Positions 1-14,725 are shown, counted from the stretch's first letter. The stretch: DNA of 64,000 nucleotides from Paraspadella gotoi (GCA_051294375.1 CM119271.1:986721-1050720); one strand, 5' to 3'. The notes: a model not told the origin generated them from the letters alone. Program-made: numbers and translations.

Positions 1-151
1 TCGTTATCCTTTCACCTTCCAACCTTATTTTTAAACTTTATAACCTATTTAATTCTGAATTTAAGCTGAAATAGGGTACTTAAGGATAATTTACCCTTAT
101 TGGCTATCCCTAAAAACTTTGTGTTCCAGAAAGACAAGACTTTGTCCTTAC

Positions 152-286
152 CCGGTGATTCAAGGCTTTGTCCCGTTCCTTGTCCTCCGGTTCCTCTTTC
201 GAAAAGAAGGAATAACCGATCCAGAGTGACTCGTAGTCCGCAGGACAATCGGGGATGGACATAGATTGAGAATGTACCGCGACGAC
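152..286 (-). pseudogene. col4a2: Gene B NC1 exon, second C4 repeat start, one frame break
   Basis: Starts [18 protein letters not shown] and SLWIGYSF, then shifts frame to [18 protein letters not shown]. One base appears lost in the T-run (plus-strand A-run at 202-205). 135 bp against 136 bp in gene A. Acceptor TTCCAG, donor GTAAGG. The following exon lies outside the window. Confidence 0.83.
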
Positions 287-439
287 CTGGAAAGGACAAG
301 GGACGATTTGAGGAGAAAAACAGGCAAAAGGAATAGGGACAAGGAACAAGGACAAGGAGTAAGGGAAACATGGACTTGTGATGCAGTTTGTTTGAAGTAA
401 GGTTTTAAATATCTTTTTCAATCACTAAAACACTATTTC

Positions 440-522
<83 letters not shown>

Positions 523-3501
523 CTCTCCTACTCTCAAGGCGCTCCTTTAAAAATGAAACAACGCGAAAAAAAACTCCGCTTAAAGCCCAGGGTGATTCTA
601 AACCCCCTCACCTGGTTTTCACACTCGCACACGACGCATCGAGAAATGTGGTCGCGATTCCACTCTTGCGTCATCGGGTGAAGCTCGGGGTGCGTGGGGC
701 TTCCGTCGATAACCAGTAGGTGTAGTCGTTTCTTGGGGGGGGCGGGGAGTTTGGGGAGGTGGGGGGGGAAGAAGGGGAGAGGAGGAAGAGAAGGGGAAGA
801 GCGGATGGGAGAAGAATGGGAAGAGAGGGAAGGAAGGGAAATAAAAATAACACGAAAGGAATTGTCACATTATCCATTTGGTTGAAGAGGTAGCTTTTGA
901 AATTGCTTTTCAATTTCTCTTTTTTGACATTTCTTTTTTTAAAGAAACTTGTTCCGCTGCACTGAGAGAATAACCAACATCTCTCTCTCTCTCTCTTTCT
1001 TTCTTTCTCTCTCTCTCTCTTTCTCTCTCTTTCTTTCTCTCTCTCTCTCTCTCTCTGTCAAATACACAGATGTTTTTTTTTTTCTGAAATATTTTTTTAA
1101 CGCTCGTTGAGGTACAGACCCAGGATTCAATTTTTTTTTCCTTTTTTCCTTTCTTTTTTCTCTCTCCTTTCCTTCTCTCAACTTTTAGTTGCACCATTAG
1201 TACACGCGGAGCAACTTTTCGGTCAGTCAATCCGTCTGTCTTTTCGGTCAGTCAATCCGTCTGTCTTTTCGGTCAGTCAATCCGTCTGTAACCTATATAC
1301 GTTTTAAATTCAGCATTTTTATCAATACTTGGTAGTAAGAGTAAGACGATGTACCATATTGTACATTCACGTTAGTCGGTTCTTTTTCTATGAAAAAAAA
1401 ACCTTGGTATAATTCTTTCTTTTCGTTGTTTTTGAGAGATTTACAAAGATCTTTTGAATTTTTTACAACGATTTTAATTTTACATAGCAGACATGTTTCG
1501 ACTCACAATTTTGAGTCTTCTTCAGCGCGTAAAACAGTTTGTGAAAAAAAAACCTTAAAACTCATCTCTCTTCCCTCTTTCCTTCCGTTTACTCTTCCCC
1601 TCCTTTCTCCCTTCTCCCCTCCTCCCCCCTTCTCCCCTTCCTTCTCCCTCCCCCCCCTCCTCCCCCTTTCTCCCCTTCCCCTCTCCCTTCCCTCTTCAAA
1701 CCTCCCTCCCCCCTTTCTCCCTTCCCCCCTCCGCCCCCCCACCTCCCTTCTCCCATCAATAAATAAAAACCTGGTAGCGAAGTAACAGATTTCGTTGAAG
1801 TTGCAAAACATGAAGGGCATCGAGGTGAAGCGGCGAAGACAACTTCCCGGTTTCCCTAAATCTTGTCCGTGGGCGAATTTTCCTCCCTGCGCGTGTCGCC
1901 GGGTTTGGGGGAGTGAGAGGGAGAGGGAGGAAAGGGGGAGGTGTGAGAAGATAAGAGAGGATGGGGGGGAGTGTGCGTGCGACATATGGCGCGGCTTATA
2001 GAGAGCGACGAGTTGCGTCTGGCATATGGCGCGCGTTTGCCGTATTGGAAGTTGTGAAAGTGTGATAAACGGCGTCACGAATTATGATGGAGGAGTGTGG
2101 AAAGAAGCAAAGTGAAAAGGCTCGGATCTCGTGACGTGACGTGACGTGACGTGACGTGACGTGACGTGAAGTAATTCGTCAGCTGATTCGTACGGTTTGT
2201 TGGTGACTCGCTTGTTCAGAGGTATTTGACAACCCAAGTAAACAGATATTTATAATTTCCAAAATTCAAAATTGTCAATCAATTTATGACAAATTGAAAC
2301 TCGAACTTCCTTTGATTAATGTAATCTTATAAAAGTTATATTTTTCTATGACTATGAAGTCAGTTTCCCTTTTTTCGTCGAAACTTAAATTTTTTAATAA
2401 ACTTTAAAATCGAGATTTTTCGTTTCGTTTCCAATTTTGAAATTAGATAACGAAATTTAACTTATGAAAATATATCAGTTAAATTAAAATTCCAGTTTAA
2501 CAATGTACAAATATGATATTAACTGAAAAGAGAACAGGAACTGACTAAAGTTGTTATTAACGTCACTCCAACCCGCCACTGCCACCACGTCCACAATAAA
2601 ATCCACCACTTTGTCCACCATCCACCACCACACCTACTCCTTTCCACCATGACGCTTTTCCACCCTGCGAATCGACTGCCTTCATTTCAATTCAAATCTC
2701 TTTCCAGTTTTAAAATCTCTGCGACTAAAATTCTTCAAACTTTGATCGAGTTTAAAAATTAGTGATTTAATTTCGCTGATAAATGACGAAACGTAAGAGA
2801 TTGAAAGAGTCATTATTCTATGTCCCTCTTAACAAAACTAGGAGACAATATAATGTCAAGTAGTTACGGCTATAAGGCGCTTAATGGGGTGTTAATTAGG
2901 AATAAATCGCTATGAATTTATAGTGCCTGTTGATATTGAACAAGATCCCTTAAATATTTAAGGTCGTAAGTTGTTGAAATTACTGTGTTGGTAAGGAACG
3001 GGTGGTCTTTAAATTGACCCCTTTGAACCATGGCTACTGCACACTACTGCACACTACTGCACCTTACTGCACACTACCGCACAACCACGGAAATAATTAT
3101 ATTCTCAACGATTTTTTTTGCAATATTTTTCATATGGCCATATTTTCGGTTAAATTCGGAATTTATTAAATTATAAATTTTAAAGATTATAGTTAAGAAT
3201 TAGGGTTAAGAATTGAGTTCAGTATTTGTTAATATATTTGGGTTAGATATATATATATATATATTCAGGGATTAAGAACAGAAACGGGGCGCTTACGGAA
3301 AACAGTACCGATTTTTTTTAGATGAGTAAATATTTTTTTAATTTAAATTCCTATGAATTAGAATTTTACTTCCTCCTCCTCTTCCTCCTCCTCCTCCTCC
3401 TCCTCCCTACCTGAATGTAGACGAGCGAGTATCCCTCCCAAAGACTGTCGAGTTGCCGGGACAGAGCGGGACTCGTGCGTTTGACTGTGCCTTTGAACGG
3501 G

Positions 3502-3589
<88 letters not shown>

Positions 3590-6500
3590 TTTAAAGTCTC
3601 GTCTGTTGATCTTTCCGAGGGAACGATTCGATCTAACGATTTGAAAACAAACGATCAACAAAAAAACGTTTTTTCTCGATCACTTTGAAAAAGGGGGGGG
3701 GGCGAAAAGGGGGCGGGAAGGGAGGGCAGAGATCTTTGTGCGTTGTGGGAAGTAGGGCCAGGGGTGAGGTGGGAAGTAGGGCCAGGGGTGAGGTGCAGAG
3801 GGGTAGAAAGTAGACAGTAGACCCCCTCAATGAAGTCGAGGGGGGGCGGAGCTAAGAAAGGTGTGGCTCACGAATAAGTGTTTTTCACTTTCACGTGAGT
3901 GTGACTCATTTCTCGGTTGATGGAGGCGTGAATCGGTTCAACGATGGAATAAGGGTTCATTCACTCACGTCCTCCCCTCTCCCCACAAATTACCCACAAA
4001 ACCACATGGGGGGGGGGAGCGAAAAAAAAACCAATCGGTTCAGTTTGTTTTTCCTTCTTTTCGCGATTCAATTATTCAAACGCGGAATCACCGATTCTCA
4101 CTTCGGTTGTGAGAAAAAAACCAACTCGTTACGTTTCGTTCAAAACTTAAACAAATTCTCTGATTTTTTTCAGTCTATTAATCCATTCGTCAAACTCAGC
4201 ATTACACAATGCACAGTTGTACAATAAACATAATGTTGTAGTGATGTAATATCTATATCCGTATTAGCGCGTTGGGCTTAACAGTTCATCTACGAACCAG
4301 ATGGTCGCGGATTCTAGTCCAGCACGGTCCTTGCAAAAAGAAGATCGGGTAAACTCTACTGCCGGACTTAAAGTTCCGGAAAATAAAATCTCTAAGACCC
4401 ACTGAGTTGGGGCTATTTACATCGTCATAGGTTCTCGCTTTATCCCCCTCTACTCTTGGTCACTCCGAAGCGGCAACAAGTTACAGTTTCCTACTACTAT
4501 AAAATTGCCTCTTATTAATTAATAATTACTATTCATTCTTTAAACTTTTTCCATCTCTCGACCCCTGCGGAAAATGTTTAAGATTTTCCATCTGGTGAGA
4601 CGTACGTTTCTCGTTTCACCCGTACCGAAAAGACTTGACATGAGTCGCCGTAGGAATTAAGAAGAAGAAAGTCCTTTTATCAAATATGTAAACGTTTATT
4701 TCTACATAAAAAAGGAACTCGGATACTCGCAAAAATGGTGTTTCTCCGGGCGAAACAATTTCACATGAGTTTACAAATTAATCTTGCTTAATCTCAAATT
4801 AAACTCAAGTATATCGAGACATGAGATGAAGCGCGCGAAAATATTGGCCGTACATAAAACTGGCCACAGATAAAATTGGCTCAAACGAGGTGAAACATCT
4901 TTAACAATCTCTCTATCCTAACCTGACGAACGTAAAGCCTTTCGGATGGGGCAGGTCGGCTGGCTGGCCCTTTTCCCCGGCGGCCCCGTCAGGCCCCATC
5001 GCCCCGTCCGTGCCATGTCCGCCGGCATTGCCTGGTGGACCCGGTTTGCCCGGGGATCCGTTCGTGCCTGGAGGACCGTGATCGCCTGGGAAACCGGGCA
5101 GTCCGTCGAGGCCTGGAAAATAAAGAGGGGAATAGATAGGAGGATTGGATAGGATAGGAATAGGTAGGAGGATTGGATTATGGATAGGATAGGAATAGGT
5201 ATGCGGATTAGAAGATTAGCCACAGGTAATCCACTAGACAGTTTTGTTTTTAGTACAGGATAAACAGATGGATAGATGTTTACATAGTTAGAAAGAAATA
5301 TAAAAGTTGACGGAATTGTAAAAATATATAGAAATGTTGAGCCTAAAAATAAGGAATTTTTCCATTTTCGTCACTTTTAAAACTCGCTTTCCAATTCAAA
5401 TTTTATTGCGTTTATTTTTTAAAATAAAACAAAAAACAAAAAAATAAAAAGTTAATTTATTGAATTACGATTTTTTCGATGTTTTGTTTTTATTTCAAAT
5501 TTAATTTAAATTTTGCCAAAAATAAAAGTTTCGTTCAGACTAGCTTGGAATATTGAATAAGGCAATTTTATCCATTGTTATTTATCATTAAGCTTTTTTA
5601 GTCTAACTGAACTTTCAGAACATAAAGCATAATGCTAAATATCTTTCTACTTTCCCCTGACTTTTCACAGTGAAGCTTCTATCTTTTTTTATTTTCATAA
5701 AAAAAAAAAATAGAAATTCAATGAATTTGCTCGAAGATGCGGAAGCAAAAAATCGACTTGATTCGTCGTCGTTGTCATTGTAAAAAAATGACAGATTGAT
5801 AAACTGTCATTGTTGTGAATAAGGCTGAAGATTACCATCCGTATCCTCTGTGCCCCTCTGCAGCAATAAAACAGTAACTGTGCTTGGAACCAGGCTTGAG
5901 GGTTTTCCAAGCCCCCAAGCGGTTTACGGCCGTCCTCAAGATTCGCACAGGAAAAGTAATGGGCATCGATCCCGGGACCTAATGGTGATGAGCTGATGAA
6001 TTTACTCAATAAGCCACCGTTTCAAGAGTGAAGGCGTCGTGCTTATAGGCGGGGTAAACTTATGCAATGCCCGACTACATTATCGACAAAAAGACAGACT
6101 GATGAACTGTCATTGTTGACAAAATGACAGACTGATAAACTGTCATTGTTGACAAAATGACAGACTGATAAACTGTCATTGTTGACAAAATGACAGACTG
6201 ATGAACTGTCATTGTTGACAAAATGACAGACTGATAAACTGTCATTGTTGACAAAATGAAAGACTGATAAACTATCACTGTTGACGAAATGACAGACTGA
6301 TGAACTGTCATTCTTAATAAGGCAGCAGAAAGAGCTCATGAACCAAAAACGAAGAAAAAAAGAAAGCGGAAATCCTTCACGAAAAAGAATCTCACCGCGT
6401 TCCACATAAGAGGATAACTTTTTTCATTTTCTTCTATTACATACGGAATGAAAAGACTTAGCTTCCGGATCTTACGCAAGTACATCGATGCAAAACTAAA

Positions 6501-9500
6501 TTTGATTGAACGCAGGAAATCAGGTTAGCATAAAAATTGATAGTATAAAAACAAGTTTGAGCAAACAATGTCGGATCTGCCTACAATAATTAAACGATAA
6601 ATCACAATATTTTTAAAATTTTTTTAACTCGCATCATTTTTTGAACTCGCATCATTTTTTCAACTCATCATTTTTTCAATTTACATTATTTTTACAATTC
6701 GCATCATTTTTTTTAACTTGCATCATTTTTTCAGATTTCATAATTTTTTTAACTTGCATAATTTCTTCAACTTGCATAATTTTTTCAACTTGCATAATTT
6801 TTAATAAAAAAATAAAAATAAAACCCCCCTGTCGACCTAATCGACAGTTGGAGCTTCTTCTCCCGGCATCCTCGGTCTTCCTCCCGTCTCCGTGCTCCAA
6901 CTGTCAATTGTACACTTATTATATAAAGTATTTTATGTATTTTGGTATTTTTCGAATTTTGGTATTTTTTATTTTGAAAACGTTTTTGCATGTTTAAACC
7001 GGTACAGAGACCTGGTTGTGAATATTATTGTATTTTAGTAGCATTACTATATTATTTATCCACATTCTGTTCAATCACTCAAGATAGATGACAACAATTA
7101 TTTTGTTCTAATATTTAAGACCATATATTATAACAGGGGGGCAATGCCCCGGGGGCATGGAGCCGCTCGAGTGAATCAAATCTATTACAGAAATATTTCC
7201 TCCACTTATGGGATTCGAACCATCGAACTCAAGCTCTGGACGACCTGAGTTACAACTCAGAGCCATCCAGACAGCCCTGATTCCTCAGAGAATCTAAACC
7301 TATTTAAAACTTTAAAAACAAAGAAAACGAAGTTGGCGCCAAATGGCGCCAAGACATCTTTTGGTGAACAGAGCAAGCAACTGTTTTAAGAAAAACAAAA
7401 GATTTCTAAATCGAGATTTAAAGCTTTAAATGAAAACAAAATCGCTGAGAAATCAGGGCCCTCTGAGTGGCCCAGAGCTGTAGCTCGAGTCACTCAGAAC
7501 TTGAGTTTGATGGTTCAAATCCAAACATGGATGAATTATTTCTATGAAAGATCTTATTCGCTCAAGTGGCCGCATGCCCCCCTGTTGTAATATATGGTTA
7601 AATATATTAAAACAAAAATGTTGTCGTCCATCTTGTGTGACTGAATGTATGTTGATAATAAATATATCAAAATATATAGTAATATATGCAACAAGGTCTA
7701 AAGACCGGTTTAAAATGTGTAACGAAAAATAAAATTGAAAAATTTCCAAAATAACAACAAAAATTTACAAAATACAAAAACACTATGGGTAACGATGTAA
7801 TATTGACAGTCGGAGCGAGGAGACGGGAGGAAGACCGAGGATGCTGGGACGAAGATGCTCCGACTGTCGATTAGGTCGACAGGGGGGTTTTATTTTTGTT
7901 TTCTTCGTCGTTGTTGTTGTTGTCATTCTGTATTTTTTGACGTCGAAGCATCTACTTGAGCACGACCGAGTAAGTGGGTCGATTAGTGATTTATAGCAGG
8001 ATGCCGTTGGTTTTGAGAATCTTTTGATCGTTTGTTCGTTTTTCCTTTTCATTGTTGTTGTTGTTGTGATTCTCTCTTCTCGCTTCTGGGGATTGACTCG
8101 TCTCGCGTGGAGGCTGAGGAGAGAGGGAGGGAGGAAAAAACGTAAAGGGGAGGAGGGTGGGTCGGGGGAAGGTGGGTGGTTGGGAGTGAGAGGGGGAAGG
8201 AGGAGGAGGAGGAGGAACCGGTTCGGGCGACGCTGCGCGTTGAATATTTGAACGAGTTGTCCGAGTTGTTTCTGCCGGCGTCCTCGTTCGTAGGCCGGGC
8301 TGGCGGCCTGCTGGGCGTGCTGAGGATTCCCTGATCAACCTCAAACGTCTCGTCGAAAACCCACGCTGGTTTGACGCGGGTGATGTTTAGCGTTTCCGGC
8401 CTTTACTTGGGATTTTGATGGTGACGTTAAGGCCGTTGCGATTCACTACACGGTAAGGTCCTTCATATGGTGCTGTAAGTGGAGGGTGAACGTCTGCTCG
8501 CCTGACGAAAAACGTGTTGAGCAGTGTCGAGATTGGTCGGGAATGGATAACGGGTTTTGATGATTAAGATTCGAAAGTTGACGCCGTCACTGTTGTTGTA
8601 AGGCTGCGTTGTCGAGTTGAAAGTCGTCGACGATGCATCCGGGGACGCTAATGCCTTCCCCGATGACCATGTCCGCTGCTGACGCCCCGATGTCTTCTTT
8701 TATCGTTGTTCTTATCGCTAGAAGAGTCATCGGCAATTTCCAAAACCATTTGTCTCGATTTTCCTTCGCTAAGGCGATGAGCGATTCTTTGAGTCGCCTG
8801 TGAAAGCTGATGCTTTATGATGCTTTATCCCCATTGTTTCATCAGTTGTCTCCACAAAGCTGAGTTGAATTGTGTTCCCCTGTCTGTAGTGAATACAGAC
8901 GGGGTACCGAATACACTTATCCACTTGAGGCTCAAAGCGTCTAAGATCGTTGAAGTGAGGGTGTTGGGAATTGGGATGGCCGCCGGCCATCTCGAGAAAT
9001 GATCTACGATTGTAAGAAGATGGGCATATCCATTGGAGCTGGGCATTTTTACTAAATCTAAATTTAGATGCTGAAATCTCCGTTGCGGAATTTTAAATTG
9101 GCCTATTTCCGGTACTACGTGGCATGTTACTTTTGCCCTCGGACGGACGGACGGACGGACATTTTTTTTGCATAATTAATCATAATTCGATGTTCTGACA
9201 TGATATAAGTTAGTGCCCGACAATATGGAGGGGGCGGACCGACGGACCGACAAAGTGAATTATAGAGTCGGGATCTGCTGATAAGCAGATCCGACTAAAA
9301 ATTTTAGTTTAAATATTGGAAATTGTCATTTCTTTGGAGTCTTTTTTATAGGCTGGTTGAACTTATTACCATCTTCATATATAAAAACAAGATAATATTA
9401 AACAAAAGACACACGACCAATTCCGCTTCACGTAGTCCCCCCTTTACCTCCAGGACCCCTCACCCCGGCGGGGCCCATTTCTCCATCCACACCCATCATC

Positions 9501-11156
9501 CCGCGGGGGACGAATGCCGGAGGCGCCGGATCTCCCCTGACGCCCTTGGAGCCGGCCGCCCCTTGAGGCCCGGGCTTTCCCGGCTTCCCGCGTTTCCCCA
9601 AGGCGCCCGGCACGCCCTTCTCGCCTTCGCGGCCTCTGGCGCCAGCGGGGCCGTCTGGGCCTGGCATTCCTCGGGCGCCGGGAACGCCGGAAACGCCGAA
9701 TTGACCCTTAAGGGGGGAGAGAGAGAAGCGGGAAAATAATTGGTTGGGGGGTAAAGATAAAATTAAAGACAGACAGAGAGAGAGAGAGAGAGAAGAATAC
9801 ATAACCATTAACCAAGAATTACATTAAAATTTTCCAAAAAGAGTTTATCCTTTCCTTACCCACAAATCTTTCACATCCAAAATACCCACACCCCACAAAA
9901 CTCTTTCAAATCTCCACGATCCCGTTTCCCTACTCAACCCCCCTTTCTCCCTCTCTCCCTCTTCTCCCGATTTCTCACCGGTCTCCCTCCGATTCCAGGG
10001 AATCCCCTCGCCCCTTTGGTTCCGGCCAAGCCCGGCAGCCCGCGGGCTCCGATCCGGCCGGGCTCGCCGAGGAGGCCCTTGAGTCCGACGAGGCCGCCCC
10101 GGCCGGGCGTGCCGGATCGTTTGTCCAATCCGCACATGCCCTTTCGTCCCGGGATGCCCTAAAGAATGAGGGGGTTGGAGGAGGGAAGGGAGTGATATGA
10201 GTTGAGATTGAAGAATGAAGATCTGTTTATCGTTGGACAGACATCTTCATGTTGTACGTTGCAGAAATATTGATAAATAAAAACGAAATAAGTAAAAACG
10301 AAAAAAATTTTAAAAGAAAAGTATTTTTTTCCTGTCCTCTCTTATTCTCCTCTCCATTTACACCGTATCTTTTTATCTATCTCTCTTCTCCATTTTTTCC
10401 GGGTTTTTATCGAGCCTTGACCGGCGAAGCCGGGTTCAGGCTCTATAATGTTTTAGGGTTGCTTCTTTGTGACGTAGTCGTCGTCGTCGTCCGTCCGTCA
10501 CGCTGTTTTCATATATAAAAACTACTACGCTTTTATAGGTTTGGCTGTGACTTACCGTTTTTTTTTTAAATAAAAATTATTATGAATTATGATAAAGTTT
10601 TACAAAAGTGTGCGATCATAGTAAGTTAAAAATTTAGATATGGCTTTTCATCTTGAAATAGCTGTGATATTTTCATATTACATTTGGATTTAAGTATTTT
10701 TTGTTTGAATTTCCACTTCATTATGATTTACTGCAATATGCAAATGAGATTAAAGTACTCATTATAATATCCAAATTAGTATATAGAAATGCTTTAATCT
10801 AATTTACATATTGCAGTATATAATATTGAAGATGAAATTCAAAAAATTTGTTATAAATTTTTAATAAAAATGGGAACTCAAAGGATTTTTTTAATGAGAA
10901 GCTATATCTTAATTTTAATACAAATAAAAATAAAATCTTTTACAAGCTGCGATTGGAAAAAATTGGAAAAATTTCCAATTGTAAACAATTGTAACATATT
11001 TTTGCCTTTCTTTTATTTCTTAAAATTATTTTCTCTTTTAGAAAAAACGAGTTCAGTCTCTGCAGTGACTGTACAGCGGCCTTCCAGCAGCTGTCCAGCT
11101 TTGTTTCTCTCTGTCTGACTCTCTCTGTGAGTCTCTCTCTGTGACTCTCTCTGTCT

Positions 11157-11196
<40 letters not shown>

Positions 11197-12701
11197 CGAT
11201 TTCTTGCGTGATCGTTCGTTTTTGAAAAATTATGATTATTTTTTTCCTTCTAAAAACTTTTATTATCACCATTATCCCAAATTTAACATCCAAGATTTTC
11301 GTGGATTTATTTTAGAAAAAGTGAAGAATAACTCATACGTCAGAAATTTTACGCTTCTCTCCATCTCTCTCCGTCGCTAACATGATTGTTATTAAAGAAA
11401 AAAAAATATAATAAGCAAATAGCATATTTAATACAGATTTACATTGCCAGAGGAAATCTTTTTATACTCTGTCCAATGTTGTTGATTTTTTTTTTTTTTT
11501 TTTAGTCGGATCTGCTTATCAGCAGATCCCGACTCTATAACTCACTTTTTATAACTCACTTTTTCGGTCCGTCGGTCCGCCCCCTCAATATTGTCGGGCA
11601 CTACACTTATATCATGTCAGAACATCGAATTATGATATAATTATGCAAAAAAATGATGTGTCCGTGTCCGTCCGTCCGTCCGTCCGTCCGTCCGTCCGTC
11701 CCACCTTAGCAAAAAACACCAATTACTCGTGATTGGATGGATGGATTTAAATGAAATTTTGTGTGTGGATAGGTAAGTGTGTGATTGAGCTGGATATTAA
11801 GTTTCGATGGAATCGTCCGAAGTGGAAATGAGTTTAAATGGAAAAACAAAAAAATATATTCACTATTTGAACACCAATTGCTCATGAGTGGATGGGCTGA
11901 TTGACCTGGAATTTTGTATGTGGGTAGGAAAGTGTGTGATTGAACAGGAAATCAAGTTTCGATGGAATAGTTTGAGTGGAAATGAGTTTAAATGGAAAAA
12001 AACAAAAAACCTGTTTTACTAATTGATTATGCTTCTTTTTCCTTTTATATTAAATGTATCTGCAGGATGTATTAATAAATCAAATAATTAATCAGTTAAT
12101 TAATCAATTAGTAAATAAATTAATCAATAATTAATTAATTAGTCAATCAATCCGTCCATCCGTCCCATCTTAGCAAAAAGCTCCAATAACTCGTGATTGG
12201 CTGGTTGGATTGGAATTAAATTTTGTGTGTGGGTAGGAAAGTGTGTGATAAAGCTGGATATAAAATTCGATGGAATCGTGTGAGTGGAAATTAGTTTAAA
12301 TGGAAAAAACATAAGTCGAATTTACTAAAATCTTTTTACTTATTTTAACCAATAAATACTCCAATTAATCATAATTGGATGGATAGATTGAGTTGAAATT
12401 TTGTGTGTGGGTAGGAAAACGTATGACGAAGCTTGATATAAAGTTTCAGTGGAAACGTACCAGTGGAAATGAGTTTAAATGAAAAAATATGAGTCACATT
12501 TACTTGAATCTTTTTATTTATTTTAACCCATGATAGATTGAGATGAAATTTTTTGAGCCGGTAGGAAGTGAGTGAGAAGCTAGATATAAAGTTTTGACGG
12601 AATGCAGTTGAAAAAATTATGCAAGTTGAAAAAATGATGCAAGTTGAAAAATGATGCAAGTTAAAAAAATCTTAAAAGCATAAGGATCGTCGCTATTGCA
12701 T

Positions 12702-12744
<43 letters not shown>

Positions 12745-13107
12745 GAGAGAGAGAGAAGAGTGAGAAAAAATAAAAAAAATCTTAAAAGACTCAAGATCGA
12801 GCCAGAGCCCATATCATAGAAAATTAATGAAAAAAACCGGGAAAAAAACGAATGAATCATGCGATAACGAATTGTTATGTACTAGTAATGATTGAGGTAA
12901 TACTAATTGATTGATGTAATAGTAATTTATTGATGTAATAGGAATTGATTATTGATTCGATGATAATCAATTATTGATGCGATGATAGTCATTCACTGCT
13001 GTGATGATAGTCATTCAGTGATGCGATGATTGTCATTCATTGATGCGATGATTGTCATTCATTGATGCGATGATAGTCAATAAAAACAAACAAATGCGTG
13101 TATGAGT

Positions 13108-13161
<54 letters not shown>

Positions 13162-13655
13162 AAGAAAGAGAGGAGAGAGAAAGAGAGAGAGAGAGAGAGA
13201 AAGAAAGAGAATAAATCCACGAAAATCTCGGATGAAAATATGGGATTTTGTATTGAAAAAAGCGCGGAATAAAATGGCAATAATAAAAAGTTTTAGAAGG
13301 AAAAAAATAATCAGAATTTTTCAAAAACAAACGATCACGCAAAAAGATCGGACAGATAGGGACAGACACCACAGAGAGACAGAGAGACAGAGAGAGAGAG
13401 AAAAAAGAGAGAGAGAGAGAGACAGCCGCTGCAGAGAAAAAGAAAAGAGAAAGAACGATATTAATAATTAGAAAGAGAGAGAGAGAGAGAGCTCTACAGC
13501 CCCTTTACTCGTTAAAGAATCAGCAGTACTTATGCGCGCGCACGTAGTCGTGAGCTATTTCTCTACCCAAAGGACCCGGAGTTCGCGCCCTGTTCGTGGC
13601 ATCGTTTTTTACATTAGTGAACCCACATTATATCTAAAATTTTTTGTAAAAAAAA

Positions 13656-13712
<57 letters not shown>

Positions 13713-14692
13713 AGCTGGACAGACGCTGCAAAGCCGGAACTCGTTTTTTAGAAGAAGCAGTGACGGAGAAAAAAGAGGAAGAGACGAGAGCGACATATAA
13801 TTAAAACGTTTTTGTTTTGTAAATAAAACATAAACAAATACCAATATTGATATGAAACATGAGAATTTTAAAGATCTTGGATGATTAGAAGCCATATATT
13901 GAAAATTCAACTCCCTATGATATCACACTTTCAGAAGCCATGGATTGCAAAAAAGCGAGACCGAAAGCTAAACCGAAAAAAAATCGAGACAGGACGGGCT
14001 TTGCCCGCTGGCTCGATACATAGAGGATTATTTGTATTGTTTGATAAAATGTTAAACAAAACATTTAATAACTGTCCTGACTCAATTTAAGGACATCGAT
14101 GATGACAAGCTGAATATAAATTATAATTAATCTATTAATTAATTAATTAATTAATCTATTAATTAATTAATTAATCTATTAATTAATTAATTAATTAATC
14201 AATTAATTAATTAATTATCGTAGGCAGATCCGACATTGTTTGCTCAAACTTGTTTTATTAATACAAAACAGTATTGACATAATCATAAACAGTAATAGTG
14301 TAAAAGACTGGAAAACTAAACTATGTTGTTGTTGTGTGATCGAAAAAACCTTAAATTTTTTTTCACAATTTGAATATGCCGGATGTATGCTATATGCCGA
14401 TCATTTTTTTACTGCCTATTTTTTGCCGGTTTATGGTTTAACTACCAACAATGTATCTATTTATCAAGTTCCATTAGTGAGGCAGTGATGAAGTTGAAAT
14501 GTGTGTCATGTTTCTTTGTTTCATATCGATTCAAGTATTTTTTGTTTGAATTTCCACTTCATTATAATTTACTGCAATATGCTAATTAGATTATAGTACT
14601 TACTGCAATATCAAATTAGTATATAGTAAACTATATTTTAATTTGGCGACGAGTAAACGAGTTCGCCAATGCAGTCGTCTGTTCAGCTTCTT

Positions 14693-14725
<33 letters not shown>

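Larger units (their letters stand above)
732..1770 (-). other. Gene B NC1 intron
   Basis: No coding sequence recognised. Holds the G-rich tract 735-845, microsatellites, the 25-bp triplicate, hairpin motif H and a C-rich strand-asymmetric tract at 1,560-1,740. Confidence 0.8.
6547..9299 (+). mobile_element. Composite Helentron/pearl-like element, copy 1
   Basis: The left end AACAAGTTTGAGCAAACAAT continues into GTCGGATCTGCCTAC. The right end has (GGAC)n at 9,143-9,161, GGACCGACGGACCGACAAAG and a hairpin GGATCTGCTGATAAGCAGATCC, quoted in two halves here, before GACTAAAA. Left and right share GTCGGATCTGC inverted. Nested inside are an 18-20 bp tandem array, a 1.1-kb TIR element and the gypsy relic. 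Short inverted ends, tetranucleotide array and 3' hairpin resemble pearl/DINE-1/HINE elements derived from Helentrons; classification is inference. Confidence 0.6.
11501..14256 (-). mobile_element. Composite Helentron/pearl-like element, copy 2
   Basis: The same ends as copy 1 in reverse: TTTAGTCGGATCTGC with hairpin at 11,503-11,533, GTCGGTCCG doublets, a (GTCC)n array at 11,665-11,700, and CAGATCCGACATTGTTTGCT at 14,225-14,244. Between 11,700 and 12,600 are about five diverged ~190-bp direct repeats with core TTTTGTGTGTGGGTAGGAAA, then copies of GATGCAAGTTGAAAAA (12,610-12,670) matching the 6.6-kb array. Nested (GA)n-bearing repeats fill the rest. Confidence 0.6.

Noticed and set aside
7195-7265. 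Functional tRNA on the minus strand (GGTTCGAATCCCA)
   Set aside because: The cloverleaf is incomplete and the sequence is repeated inverted nearby; a tRNA-derived SINE is a better reading.
8024-8251. Plus-strand frames through 8.0-8.3 kb
   Set aside because: GTT and GGA low complexity beside the gypsy relic; no domain.
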